Assembly (NCBI GenBank): GCA_937981555.1
Contig: CALJOK010000013.1
Span: forward strand, 124,001 to 188,000
Source of the DNA: an uncultured Saprospiraceae bacterium
GTDB lineage: Bacteria > Bacteroidota > Bacteroidia > Chitinophagales > Saprospiraceae
Length of the DNA stretch: 64,000 bases
Direction of reading: 5' to 3'
The position numbers were made by a program, and so were the translations under genes. The notes under the pieces are model-generated. The model saw only the letters and a list, made by a program, of their open reading frames with translations, searched no databases and was not told where the DNA came from. Below are positions 17,524-26,386 of this stretch, one piece after another; positions within the stretch are counted from its first letter, which is position 1, and each line of letters opens with the position of its first letter.

Positions 17524-17550
17524 GTTCCCCTTTAGGGGACAGGGGTTTTA
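17524..17550 (-). repeat. Palindromic repeat element, copy R2 (at tolC stop codon)
   Basis: In transcript sense it begins at the stop codon itself: TAAAACCCCTGTCCCC then TAAAGGGGAACG. The same sequence starts at the stop codons of rbfA and the FtsX-type permease, and a related form at recG and the second tolC. Confidence 0.8.
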
Positions 17551-18867
17551 CTTCCCTAGTGCTTTATCCAAATCCACTTTTGCTAACAAAAGTTCATATC
17601 TCGCTTGAATAACATTTTGTTGCGATTGGAAAAGTGCTTGCTCCGCTTGGGTGATTTCCAAACTTGAGCCGACGCCTTCCTTATATTTTATTTGTGTTGT
17701 ATCATAAATTCGTTGTGCTAAATCCAAGTTTTTTTGCTGATCAGCAACACGTTGAAGTGCATTGTTATAAGCAATTCTTGCATTACCTATTTCCATCCAA
17801 ATCACTCTTTCCAAAGACTTGATTTGATTATTTGCTTTTTCCAAATCTAGTTTTGCTCGATTCAATTTTGCTTTTTTTGCTCCACCGCTATAGATAGGCA
17901 CATTCAATTTTAAACCAACAATTCCAACATCTGACCAGTTAGGATTTTTAAATAAATTATCCCCTTGTCCTACTTGTTGATATTGAGCGAATCCCGCAAG
18001 ACTTGGATAGTAAGTAGATTTCATATAATCAACATTGAGTTCTTGCAATGTTTTACCTACTTGAGAAACACGATATTCTGGACGAGATGAATAATTAATC
18101 TCTCCTTCCAAATCAGCAGCTTCTGCATTGACTAGTAATCGATCAATATTATCTGAAATGGAAATAGCTTGATCCATCGGATAGTTCATCGTGAATTTTA
18201 AAACATTATAAGCCAACTCTTTTTGACGATCGAGATTATCAACTTCTGTTTGCAAATTAGCTAAAGACAATTCTAATCTGTCCACATCTAACTGTTCCAC
18301 AAATCCTGATTTATACATCTCTTTTGTTTCAAAAAATAGTCGTTCAATATTGGAAATGTTTTTCTGTAAAGTCTTTTTACTTTCTTCCAAAATCAAAGAA
18401 GGCAAGTAAGCTTGACGAACTTGATTTTTAACCATCATTTCTGTTCTATACCGATCTTCCAATGCATAATTTTTAGCAGCTCTGGCAGCTTTTAATGCGG
18501 TTAAATAACTATAATCGAAGATCAAAGATTGAGCAGAAATGTTAGCCGTCAAATTATTTTTAGTACCAAAGGCAACCTCTGCAAATTCTCCTGCCATACC
18601 ACCAAAAAATTCTGCTGGAACCAACGAGACAGGTATTTTAAAATAGTAGGAATAATCTAAACCTGCTGAAACAGTAGGTAAACCAAATGCTCTGTTTTCA
18701 TTAATCAATTGGTCTGCATCAGCAATTCCAATTTGAGCATTTTTGATGTCGAGGCTATTGCTAAGTGCATAAGTGATAGCTTCATCCAAAGAAAATGATT
18801 TGATGTTTTGAGCACTTGCAGAGATACTGAACAGCAAAAGCAAGAGCATCATAAAGTTGTTTCTCAT
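17548..18867 (-). CDS. TolC-family outer-membrane efflux protein
   Basis: A signal peptide (residues 1-19, ending SASAQ) is followed by two repeated helical-hairpin/strand units of the OEP family. Typical segments are SLDEAITYALSNSLDIKNAQ, LILEESKKTLQKNISNIERL, LKLNVPIYSGGAKKAKLNRAKLDLEKA and IKYKEGVGSSLEITQAEQAL. The trimer forms the outer-membrane duct of the RND system. 439 residues is a normal length. The ATG overlaps the TetR stop by 4 bases (ATGA), implying coupled translation. Confidence 0.94.
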   Translation of the reverse strand: MRNNFMMLLLLLFSISASAQNIKSFSLDEAITYALSNSLDIKNAQIGIADADQLINENRAFGLPTVSAGLDYSYYFKIPVSLVPAEFFGGMAGEFAEVAFGTKNNLTANISAQSLIFDYSYLTALKAARAAKNYALEDRYRTEMMVKNQVRQAYLPSLILEESKKTLQKNISNIERLFFETKEMYKSGFVEQLDVDRLELSLANLQTEVDNLDRQKELAYNVLKFTMNYPMDQAISISDNIDRLLVNAEAADLEGEINYSSRPEYRVSQVGKTLQELNVDYMKSTYYPSLAGFAQYQQVGQGDNLFKNPNWSDVGIVGLKLNVPIYSGGAKKAKLNRAKLDLEKANNQIKSLERVIWMEIGNARIAYNNALQRVADQQKNLDLAQRIYDTTQIKYKEGVGSSLEITQAEQALFQSQQNVIQARYELLLAKVDLDKALGK

Positions 18868-19472
18868 GATAATTTTTTAAAATGTTTTTCGAGTAATTTC
18901 AAACCTTTCGAGGTAGCAATTCCTCGAATATGATATTGAATATGTTCTTTAAATAAGTTTTCTTTGTTGTAATTTTTTAGTGGGAAAACATCTTCGTCAA
19001 TCACGACCATTGTTTTTCCAACATATAATTTTGCAATGATTTCAGGGTGGAATTCTTCTCGATAAATTCCTTCCTCGATGCCTCGTTCGATATTCTCTTT
19101 GATCACTTTGAAGATTTCTTGTTGATTAAAATCTTGCATGAGTTGCCAAACCTCTCGATAATACTTTTGCATATCAAAGAGAATCGTTGGCGTTATTTGT
19201 CGAAGCGTAGGAATGACATGTTTGGCCACTTCTATCATTTCGTCAATTGCATCCGCAGCTTCTTGTCGAATATGAATAATTGCTTCCACCTCTTTTTGTG
19301 CATGATTTTGAAAAACCTGCAAGACCAAATCTTTTTTATTATCCACAGATTGGTACAACGTCTTTTTGGAGATACCTAGTTCCCTAGATAGGTCATCCAT
19401 GCTGATGCTTTTGATTCCATATTTGAAAAAAAGACTTTCAGCTTTTGTGAGTATCCTATTGTCTAATTGCAT
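18864..19472 (-). CDS. TetR-family regulator of the RND operon
   Basis: A 202-residue protein with an N-terminal HTH (about 8-50: KAESLFFKYGIKSISMDDLSRELGISKKTLY) and a helical ligand-binding C-terminus. First gene of the efflux operon and translationally coupled to tolC. A palindrome with 10-bp arms overlaps the promoter just upstream (19529-19556), consistent with autorepression relieved by a pump substrate. Confidence 0.92.
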   Translation of the reverse strand: MQLDNRILTKAESLFFKYGIKSISMDDLSRELGISKKTLYQSVDNKKDLVLQVFQNHAQKEVEAIIHIRQEAADAIDEMIEVAKHVIPTLRQITPTILFDMQKYYREVWQLMQDFNQQEIFKVIKENIERGIEEGIYREEFHPEIIAKLYVGKTMVVIDEDVFPLKNYNKENLFKEHIQYHIRGIATSKGLKLLEKHFKKLS

Positions 19473-19503
19473 TAAATTTTATCTATTACTTTGTTTCGGA
19501 CTA

Positions 19504-19534
19504 CAAATATATTCCTTTTTTACCTAATGGAAAC
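19504..19534 (-). promoter_or_regulatory. Promoter of the TetR-RND operon
   Basis: On the minus strand a TATATTTG element (19511-19504) matches the -7 consensus TAnnTTTG, with GTTTCC (19534-19529) at the -33 position 17 bases upstream. It lies 31 bases before the TetR start. Confidence 0.6.
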
Positions 19535-19556
19535 TTTTTTTGGGTGAAAAGTTTCC
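19529..19556. promoter_or_regulatory. Candidate TetR operator
   Basis: A perfect inverted repeat GGAAACTTTT - 8 bases - AAAAGTTTCC overlaps the -33 region of the operon promoter. A third related half-site (GGTTTCC) follows at about 19570. The position and symmetry are those of an autoregulatory TetR site. Confidence 0.6.
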
Positions 19557-19655
19557 AGAGTTTTTAAGGTTTCCGATGAAGTAACAGAAAAGTGGGATGA
19601 AGGTTTAAAATGGAGAGATGAATTGTAGCAATAAAATATAGCAGACTGCTATATT

Positions 19656-20264
19656 TTAATCTTTAAGAGAGTTGTTTTTTATTTTTTTCCAATCCTCCTC
19701 TGTATCAATATCAATTTTTCCTTTTTCAAAAATAACCCGTTCTACTCTTTCTAAGTTATTTGTTATCAATGCTTTAGCTCCCTTTTGCCCTTCGAGTGTT
19801 TTTAATTTTTGGAAAAAAGAAACATCGAAGATCGCAGGAACTCCAACTTTACCTTCGTACTCGGAAGCAAGAATAGGTAATTCACTCTTTTCAAAAACTG
19901 AAATCATTTTTTTCAATAAAATAGCATCCACAAAAGGTTGATCACAGAGCATGATTAAAACAGCTTTATATTTTTCTTTTTCCAAACCAGACATTCCGAC
20001 TCGAATAGAGCTACTCATTCCCTCTGTAAAATTTTCATTTAAAAATATCTCGATTGGGAAATCTAAAATTGTTGAGCGAATCAATTTTTCATTGGCACCT
20101 AACACTACAATTACATTTTTTGAAATGTTCAATGCAGCATTAATAGAATTTTGTAACAATGTATTTCCATGGAGTTCTAAAAGCTGTTTTGGACGACCCA
20201 AACGGGAAGACGAACCAGCAGCAAGAATGATGATGGCAATATTATTACTTTTCTGATTCATCAA
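19656..20264 (-). CDS. Nucleotidyltransferase, MobA/MocA-like NTP-transferase family
   Basis: A 202-residue Rossmann-like transferase. The N-terminus IAIIILAAGSSSRLGRPKQLL is the nucleotide-binding signature (GxxxRxGxPK), and LIMLCDQPFVDA holds the metal-binding Asp. The family includes molybdenum-cofactor cytidylyl/guanylyltransferases and sugar nucleotidyltransferases. No Mo-cofactor gene is nearby, so the substrate is unassigned. It overlaps the end of the P1 peptidase gene by 20 bases, so the two are in one operon. Confidence 0.85.
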   Translation of the reverse strand: MMNQKSNNIAIIILAAGSSSRLGRPKQLLELHGNTLLQNSINAALNISKNVIVVLGANEKLIRSTILDFPIEIFLNENFTEGMSSSIRVGMSGLEKEKYKAVLIMLCDQPFVDAILLKKMISVFEKSELPILASEYEGKVGVPAIFDVSFFQKLKTLEGQKGAKALITNNLERVERVIFEKGKIDIDTEEDWKKIKNNSLKD

Positions 20265-21393
20265 TTCGATTATATTTTTTTAGAATTTCTAAAACCTTTT
20301 TGATTGGCAACGCTTCAATTATTTTTTCTTTTCCTTTCATTTTTGAAGTCATTGTTTCTGCTGCAAAAAGTGAATTTAGAATCGCTTCTTCTGTCGCTTC
20401 ATTCGCAGCCATAAATAGGGGAGACATTTCATCATTTCGCAAAACCTTTTGATTTTCAAATTTCGAATCACTTTGATATGCAACGCGTAAATCTTTTGCG
20501 GTAGAAAACGCAATCACATAATCGCCACTTCCATTGGAAGCAATGCCGCCCGTTTTTCCCAAACCTAAAAAAGCACGTTTCGCCAATCGTTTGAGATTAC
20601 GTGCATCGAGTGGCGCATCAGTTGCCACGACAATCATGCATGATCCATCAGGCGATTCATTTAGTTTATCTCTGAGGTAATATTTATTTAATTCTTTGCC
20701 GATGGGAACGCCATCAATTTGTAAGACACCACCAAAATTAGTTTGGACTAAAACCCCTACGGTGTAGCCGCCAAGATTTTTTGGAAGTTTTCGAGATGCA
20801 CTTCCAATGCCACCTTTGAAGCCAAAACAAACCGTTCCAGTTCCTGCGCCGACATTACCTTCTTTTACTTTTTCGGAACTCGCATTTTTGATAGCTTCCA
20901 AAATATGAGTTCGTTGCAAATGCCTTCCTTGAATATCATTAAGTCTCGCATCATTAGTTTCTCCAACTAATGGATTGACGGAACGGATGTTATTTCCTTG
21001 GATAAAAATAGTGTAATCAATCAACGCATCGGCAGCGGTTGGAACGCTCAAAGTATTGGTCAAAATAATAGGCGTTTCGATATTCCCCAATTCTTCCACT
21101 TGACTGATGCCCATCAATTTTCCAAAACCATTTCCAATGTAAATAGCAGCTGGAACCTTTTGTTGAAAGATGTCTTCATTGTGAGGCAAAATAGCAGTTG
21201 CTCCTGTTCGTATGCTATCTCCCTTGATGAGAGTAAAATGTCCAACTTGAACATTTTTGACATCTGTAATAGTATTGTTTTTTCCAGTAGATAAAACTCC
21301 GATTTCGATTCCAAAATCACGGAGTCGTTTTTTTTGAGCAGTCATTTGAAAGCAGATAAAAAGTGAAAAGAAAAGAAGGAAAGTTTTTCTCAT
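20245..21393 (-). CDS. P1-family (S58) aminopeptidase, DmpA/BapA-like, exported
   Basis: An N-terminal signal (LLFFSLFICFQMTAQ) implies periplasmic location. The 382 residues hold the family features: ITDVKNVQVGHFTLIKG, GNVGAGTGTVCFGFKGGIGSASR (self-cleavage/nucleophile Ser region), IVVATDAPLDARNLKRLAKRAFLGLGKTGG and NGSGDYVIAFST. These Ntn-like enzymes cleave N-terminal D- or beta-amino acids from peptides and process themselves into two chains before the nucleophile. Confidence 0.9.
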   Translation of the reverse strand: MRKTFLLFFSLFICFQMTAQKKRLRDFGIEIGVLSTGKNNTITDVKNVQVGHFTLIKGDSIRTGATAILPHNEDIFQQKVPAAIYIGNGFGKLMGISQVEELGNIETPIILTNTLSVPTAADALIDYTIFIQGNNIRSVNPLVGETNDARLNDIQGRHLQRTHILEAIKNASSEKVKEGNVGAGTGTVCFGFKGGIGSASRKLPKNLGGYTVGVLVQTNFGGVLQIDGVPIGKELNKYYLRDKLNESPDGSCMIVVATDAPLDARNLKRLAKRAFLGLGKTGGIASNGSGDYVIAFSTAKDLRVAYQSDSKFENQKVLRNDEMSPLFMAANEATEEAILNSLFAAETMTSKMKGKEKIIEALPIKKVLEILKKYNRIDESEK

Positions 21394-21523
21394 GATATTT
21401 TTTTGAAATCTTTTTTTTGAAATCTAAAGTTAGAAAGAAAACTTTAAACTGCATGAACTCTAAATTTCAACATTTATCGTACTTTCGCTTTTATATTTTT
21501 ATAAAAAATTAAAAGACTTCAAA

Positions 21524-21892
21524 ATGAGAATCTCAATTGTTTTTGCATTTATAATAGCTGTGGTATTTTTTGCTTGCGGAGGTGGACAATCTGCTGACGG
21601 AACTAAAAATGCAAGTGTAAAAAATGGCGCAGATCAAAATCAAGTGGATCAATTAAAAATTGGAAGAAAAGCATTCAAACGATTTTGTGTGGCCTGTCAT
21701 GGTGCAGATGGAAAATTAGGAATTAATGGCGCAAAAGATTTCGCGCAATCGGATTTGAATCTAGAAGAACGAATTGAAGTGATTACTAATGGTCGAGGAA
21801 TGATGACTCCTTTTAAAGGAATTTTAAAACCTGAACAAATCAAAGCGGCAGCAGAATACACAATTCATTTGGGCAAGCAAACGGAAGAATAA
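21524..21892 (+). CDS. Small mono-haem cytochrome c, lipoprotein
   Basis: A lipoprotein signal (VVFFAC, Cys18) precedes a class I cytochrome c fold with haem site FCVACHGADG and a distal Met region (NGRGMMTPFKGILKPEQI). 122 residues. Likely a membrane-tethered periplasmic electron carrier. Its TAA overlaps the ATG of anmK (TAATG), so the genes are translationally coupled although functionally unrelated. Confidence 0.9.
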   Translation: MRISIVFAFIIAVVFFACGGGQSADGTKNASVKNGADQNQVDQLKIGRKAFKRFCVACHGADGKLGINGAKDFAQSDLNLEERIEVITNGRGMMTPFKGILKPEQIKAAAEYTIHLGKQTEE

Positions 21893-23013
21893 TGATTACT
21901 AAAACTTACCATGCAATCGGTTTGATGTCGGGTAGTTCGCTTGATGGATTGGATATTGCTTTCTGTAAATTTGAAGTGGAAAATGAAAATATTTCAGCTT
22001 GGGAATTATTGAAAGCGGAGACGGTTCCTTTTTCTGAAATGTGGCAGAGTCGCTTAGCTCACCTGCCTACTCAGAGTGCGTTGGTTTATGCTAAAACGCA
22101 TGCTTATTTTGGACATTATATGGGCGAGTTAGTGATCGATTTTATGAGTCGTAACAGTATACTTCCGAATTTAATAGCTTCGCATGGTCACACTATTTTT
22201 CACCATCCTGATAAGCGAATGACAGCCCAAATTGGAGATGGTGGAGCATTGGCAGCGACGACTGGTTTGATGGTGATTTCAGATTTTAGAACACAAGATA
22301 TTGCAATAGGTGGGGAAGGAACTCCTTTGGCGCCTGCTGCTGATAAATACCTTTTTGATGGGTATGATTTTTATCTAAATATTGGAGGTATTGCTAATGT
22401 TAGTTGCAATGTCAATGGAAAAATGATTGCATTTGATATTGGTGGAGCGAACCAAGTTTTGAATGGTTTGGCTAATTTGGCGGATCAAGATTATGATGAT
22501 GGCGGAAAAATAGCGGCAAGTGGAGAAATTGTAGATGTATTGTTACAAGAAGTGAATTCAATAGATTATTTTTCTAAGAAATATCCCAAGTCATTGGACA
22601 ATCAATGGGTGGTTCAAAACCTTTTGAAGAAGTATCGGGAGTTTCCTGAATCTGTTGAAAATCGGATGCGAACAGCAGTTGAACAATTGGCGGAGCAAAC
22701 TGTTTTGTCAGTACTTCAAGTTATTGAAAATGAAGGACTTACGGGTGGAAAATATCGAATGCTTGCAACAGGTGGCGGTGTTTTTAATTCATTTTTGATG
22801 CAACGAATGCAAGAACTCTTTAAGGAAAAAATTGATCTTGAAATTGTAATTCCAAAGCAGGAAACGATTGAATTTAAGGAAGCAATATTGATGGCACTTT
22901 TGGGTGTGTTGAGATTGGAAAATATTCCAAATTGTTTGGCGAGTGTGACAGGAGCGAGAAGGGATACTGTTGGGGGAGCGATTTACCAAGGAAAAAATAA
23001 AAAGAGAAAATGA
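21892..23013 (+). CDS. anmK: Anhydro-N-acetylmuramic acid kinase
   Basis: Converts 1,6-anhydro-MurNAc plus ATP to MurNAc-6-phosphate in cell-wall recycling. Diagnostic segments are the N-terminal GLMSGSSLDGLDIA, IASHGHTIFHHP, GEGTPLAPAADKYLF, LNIGGIANVSCNV, AFDIGGANQVLNGLA and the C-terminal ATGGGVFNSFLM, all of the ASKHA-fold AnmK family. 373 residues is normal. No murQ homologue is in the window. The stop codon lies in one arm of a long hairpin. Confidence 0.95.
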   Translation: MITKTYHAIGLMSGSSLDGLDIAFCKFEVENENISAWELLKAETVPFSEMWQSRLAHLPTQSALVYAKTHAYFGHYMGELVIDFMSRNSILPNLIASHGHTIFHHPDKRMTAQIGDGGALAATTGLMVISDFRTQDIAIGGEGTPLAPAADKYLFDGYDFYLNIGGIANVSCNVNGKMIAFDIGGANQVLNGLANLADQDYDDGGKIAASGEIVDVLLQEVNSIDYFSKKYPKSLDNQWVVQNLLKKYREFPESVENRMRTAVEQLAEQTVLSVLQVIENEGLTGGKYRMLATGGGVFNSFLMQRMQELFKEKIDLEIVIPKQETIEFKEAILMALLGVLRLENIPNCLASVTGARRDTVGGAIYQGKNKKRK

Positions 23014-23068
23014 ATATGGAACACTCAATAAGGAAATTGATTATTCTTTGTTGAGTATTTCATATTCA
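23011..23068 (+). repeat. Long hairpin starting at the anmK stop codon
   Basis: Arms TGAATATGGAACACTCAA and TTGAGTATTTCATATTCA pair over 18 bases, the two differences being G-U compatible in RNA, with a 22-base loop. The first three bases are the anmK stop. No T-tract follows. It lies within a probable operon, so it may be a REP-like spacer. Confidence 0.65.
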
Positions 23069-23077
23069 TAAATATAT

Positions 23078-24121
23078 ATGGACGTCAACAAAAAAATATT
23101 AGTCACCGGAGGAACTGGATTTTTGGGTTCTTATCTTTTGCGTTACTTGGTGCAAAAAGGTTATAACAATATATTTGCAATTCGAAGAGCGACTAGCAAA
23201 ATGGACTTGGTGAAACCGATTGAAGATAAAATTCAATGGGTGGAATGTGATATTTTAGATGTGAAGGGTTTGGAAAAAGCGATGGAAGGGGCGGGACAAA
23301 TCTATCATTCAGCAGCAATGGTTTCTTTTGAAGCCAAGCATCGAAAAAGAATGCATCAGGTTAATATTCAAGGCACCGCAAATGTGGTGAATTTGGCATT
23401 GGAAAATAATATCGAAAAGTTGGTTCATGTCAGTTCGATTGCGGCACTTGGTCGACGAAAAAGATTGAAAGTAATTACTGAAAAAACGAAGTGGGAGAAA
23501 AGTAATTATAATTCAGAATATGCAATTTCGAAATATTTGTCAGAGCAAGAAGTTTGGCGAGGAATGGCAGAAGGGTTGCGAGCTTGCATTGTTAATCCTG
23601 CGATTATTTTAGGAGCAGGATTTTGGGAGGAAGGTTCGGCTAGTTTTTTTTCCAAAATAAATGAAGGCAATAAATTTTATGGTGTTGGTGGAACTGGCTT
23701 TGTTGATGTTCGAGATGTAAGTCGCCTGATGATTGAAATAATGGAAAGTGAGATGATTGGCGAAAAAGTGATTGCCAACGGAGAGAATGTGAGTTATCGA
23801 AAAGTATTCGAAATGATTGCTGATTCGATTAATAAAAAACGTCCAAGTATAGCATTGAATCCGCTGTTGGGAGCATTGGCTTGGAGAGCGGAATGGCTTC
23901 GTTCTAAAATCACAGGTTCCTCAGCTATAGTGACCAAAGAAACGGTAGAAAATTCGTTTCGAACTTGGGTTTACGAAAACCAAAAGTCAATTGGCACATT
24001 TAATTTTAAATATACCCCCATCGAACAAACGATAAAGGAAACGGGTGAATTATTTTTGGAAACACTCCAGAAAAATAAAAAATCAACTTACTTACCTGTA
24101 AATCAATTAGTTACGAATTAA
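23078..24121 (+). CDS. NAD(P)-dependent epimerase/dehydratase, extended SDR family
   Basis: A 347-residue extended SDR: Rossmann motif GGTGFLGSYLL (residues 11-21), SSIAALG, and the catalytic YAISK (Tyr/Lys), followed by VNPAIILGAG. The overall pattern resembles dihydroflavonol-4-reductase or 3-beta-HSD-like enzymes, which act on sugars, sterols or flavonoid-type carbonyls. The substrate is unknown. It follows anmK after a 64-base spacer with a hairpin. Confidence 0.88.
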   Translation: MDVNKKILVTGGTGFLGSYLLRYLVQKGYNNIFAIRRATSKMDLVKPIEDKIQWVECDILDVKGLEKAMEGAGQIYHSAAMVSFEAKHRKRMHQVNIQGTANVVNLALENNIEKLVHVSSIAALGRRKRLKVITEKTKWEKSNYNSEYAISKYLSEQEVWRGMAEGLRACIVNPAIILGAGFWEEGSASFFSKINEGNKFYGVGGTGFVDVRDVSRLMIEIMESEMIGEKVIANGENVSYRKVFEMIADSINKKRPSIALNPLLGALAWRAEWLRSKITGSSAIVTKETVENSFRTWVYENQKSIGTFNFKYTPIEQTIKETGELFLETLQKNKKSTYLPVNQLVTN

Positions 24122-24330
24122 TATTAATTCATGTTTGATAACTACCTTTAATTTGGTATTTTTTAAAATAACCTCTTTAAAACCCCTGTTTGGCTAATTA
24201 TTTGTATTGTCACAGTTGATTATTATCTCTCCAATTACTAATTTACATTCCTCCCTTTTAAGATTAATTTTAAACGTGACAGCCTAAATTCCCTCTACCG
24301 ATTGTCAAGAAACTTTCTAACAATATATCC

Positions 24331-25761
24331 ATGGGAACCAAAAATTACATTTTTTTAACTGTTGTATTTACTTTTGTTTTTCTTTCTTCCTGCAAAAAAG
24401 ACTCACCGATTTCTTCTGGGCCTATTGACGACCCAATAGTTGAAGAACCCGTCGAAAAATTTAAATATATTCCACCTTCTAGTCAGAGAAATGGCGATGC
24501 AGCTGCGGGGTATCAATATTTAGTTTACGGAGATTATATTGATAGCGGAGTACCGGTAGATTTATATTTGGGATTTACTGGGCAAGGTTCAAATCGACTA
24601 AATCGAGAAGGAGATAATGCCAATATCCGATATTCTGAAACAGCGGTAAATGCTCCAAATGGACAACGCGTAGTTACTTCAAATTGTCTTACCTGTCATG
24701 CTCAAACTTTGAATGGGCAATTAGTTATGGGATTAGGAAATACCATTTCAGATTATACTGTTGATCAAGCTACGAATGTTAATTTGGTTGATCAGACGAT
24801 GAGACTTTTATATGGAGAGACTTCTGCTGAATGGGAAGCATATGAAACATATAGTCGAGGAATTCATGCAATTGCTGATGATGTAATAACGGAAGTACGT
24901 GGAGTCAATTCTGCTGATAAATTAGCGGTTGCACTTGCTTCTCATATTAATAAGCATGACTTAACTTGGTTAGATGAACCACAACTTCCAGTTGCCGATG
25001 AGGTGATTCCTACGGATGTACCAGCTTGGTGGTTATTAAAAAAGAAAAACACCATGTTTTATAGTGGATTAGGACGTGGCGATTTTGCTAGAATTATGAT
25101 TGCTTCCAATGGATTGGCAACTACGGATTCTACGAAGGCAAGAGAAATTGATAATAATTTTGATGATGTGTTGGCTTATATTTTTTCATTAGAAGCACCT
25201 GAATATCCAGAAGTGATTGATGCAACAAGAGTATTGGCAGGTGAAAATTTATTTAATGAAAAATGTGCGACGTGCCATGGTTCTTATGGCGATAATGAAA
25301 CATATCCTAATTTATTGGTTTCGGTTGATGAAGTGGGGACTGACCCACATTTGGTGAGTAGCAATTTTGCTTATTCCTATTTTGTGGATTGGTATAATAC
25401 GAGTTGGTTTAGCAAAGGCGAAAATAGAGCTTATTTGAAAGCAGAAAATGGATACATGGCTCCACCACTAGATGGAATTTGGGCGACTGCTCCATATTTA
25501 CACAATGGCTCTATTCCAACTTTGGAAGACTTGTTGAATAGTTCGCAGCGTCCCGAAAAATGGAAAAGGTCTTTTGGGACATCAGCTTCGGAATATGATA
25601 ATGAAAAGGTAGGTTGGAAATATACAGTTGAGTCTATTAGTGGAAGTTCGTTGATTTATGATACGACCTTGAAAGGTTATGGAAATGAGGGGCATACTTA
25701 TGCCGATGATTTGACGGAGGAAGACCGGAAAGATTTGATTGAGTATCTAAAGACGCTTTAA
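24331..25761 (+). CDS. Di-haem cytochrome c lipoprotein
   Basis: A lipoprotein signal (FLSSC) precedes 476 residues with two haem sites, CLTCHAQ (about 119) and CATCHGS (about 315). The motif APPLDGIWATAPYLHNGSIPTLEDLL is typical of the di-haem cytochrome group that includes RoxA-like and cytochrome-c-peroxidase-like proteins. The first haem is in a long N-terminal domain unlike short c-type domains. Oxidase, peroxidase and electron-transfer roles cannot be separated by reading. It is probably monocistronic, with its own terminator. Confidence 0.85.
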   Translation: MGTKNYIFLTVVFTFVFLSSCKKDSPISSGPIDDPIVEEPVEKFKYIPPSSQRNGDAAAGYQYLVYGDYIDSGVPVDLYLGFTGQGSNRLNREGDNANIRYSETAVNAPNGQRVVTSNCLTCHAQTLNGQLVMGLGNTISDYTVDQATNVNLVDQTMRLLYGETSAEWEAYETYSRGIHAIADDVITEVRGVNSADKLAVALASHINKHDLTWLDEPQLPVADEVIPTDVPAWWLLKKKNTMFYSGLGRGDFARIMIASNGLATTDSTKAREIDNNFDDVLAYIFSLEAPEYPEVIDATRVLAGENLFNEKCATCHGSYGDNETYPNLLVSVDEVGTDPHLVSSNFAYSYFVDWYNTSWFSKGENRAYLKAENGYMAPPLDGIWATAPYLHNGSIPTLEDLLNSSQRPEKWKRSFGTSASEYDNEKVGWKYTVESISGSSLIYDTTLKGYGNEGHTYADDLTEEDRKDLIEYLKTL

Positions 25762-25774
25762 GTTTTTTAAAGTG

Positions 25775-25821
25775 AAGAAGGGCTGTTAGGGTTTTAAGCG
25801 TTAACAGCCCTTCTTAGTTTT
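25775..25821. terminator. Terminator between converging genes
   Basis: A 14-bp stem (AAGAAGGGCTGTTA / TAACAGCCCTTCTT) with a 13-base loop is followed by AGTTTTAG. It ends the cytochrome gene and lies just before the dinB-like stop on the other strand. Confidence 0.7.
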
Positions 25822-25825
25822 AGAA

Positions 25826-26302
25826 TTAATTTTTTAATATTTTTTTCAACAAAACAATCTGGCCTGAGTGATAAATATCATGTTGAATCACGCCATGGAG
25901 TAAAGTGTAAAAAGTAAATTTACGCTCGGGAACAATCTCTTCTAATTTTGAATCATCAATAGTTTTAACCGCCTCTGAAAATTCATCCGTACTTTTTTTA
26001 TACAATTCCAAAGCAGCTTCCCAAGCTTCTTGTGAAAAATCTGTGATCGTAGTCCAATCCTTTTCTGTATTCAAATCAATGATATAAGGCTCATCATCTA
26101 ACAAGGTTCGAACAGCATATTCTCGCCAATTAATAATATGTAAAAGATAATCCCAAATGGAGTGACTCTCAGGAATTGGATGTGCCGCAGCTTCTTCAGC
26201 AGAGATCTTTTCTAAAATTTCCCAAACAGATTTTCCATGCCATGTCTTTCCATGAGCAGCTGCACGAAACATTTCAACAAGTCTGTTTATTTCTTTTTTC
26301 AC
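25826..26302 (-). CDS. DinB-family (YfiT-like) putative metal-dependent enzyme
   Basis: A 158-residue four-helix-bundle protein of the DinB/YfiT superfamily. The metal-binding His triad is suggested by IWDYLLHIINW and HGVIQHDIYHSGQIVLLKK (HxxxHxxQ pattern). Related proteins are thiol S-transferases (bacillithiol or mycothiol type) or of unknown role. It lies upstream of and unrelated to the rbfA gene. Confidence 0.85.
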   Translation of the reverse strand: MKKEINRLVEMFRAAAHGKTWHGKSVWEILEKISAEEAAAHPIPESHSIWDYLLHIINWREYAVRTLLDDEPYIIDLNTEKDWTTITDFSQEAWEAALELYKKSTDEFSEAVKTIDDSKLEEIVPERKFTFYTLLHGVIQHDIYHSGQIVLLKKILKN

Positions 26303-26362
26303 AAGTATTATTTAGCGATCAACTATGACTGAGAATTAAAAACTGAATCAAACTAAATCATT

Positions 26363-26386
26363 CCCCCTTTAGGGGACAGGCTTTTA
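26363..26386 (-). repeat. Palindromic repeat element, copy R3 (at rbfA stop codon)
   Basis: In transcript sense it starts at the rbfA stop: TAAAAGCCTGTCCCC then TAAAGGGGGAA. Nearly identical to R2 and R5. No facing partner was seen before the next gene. Confidence 0.75.
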
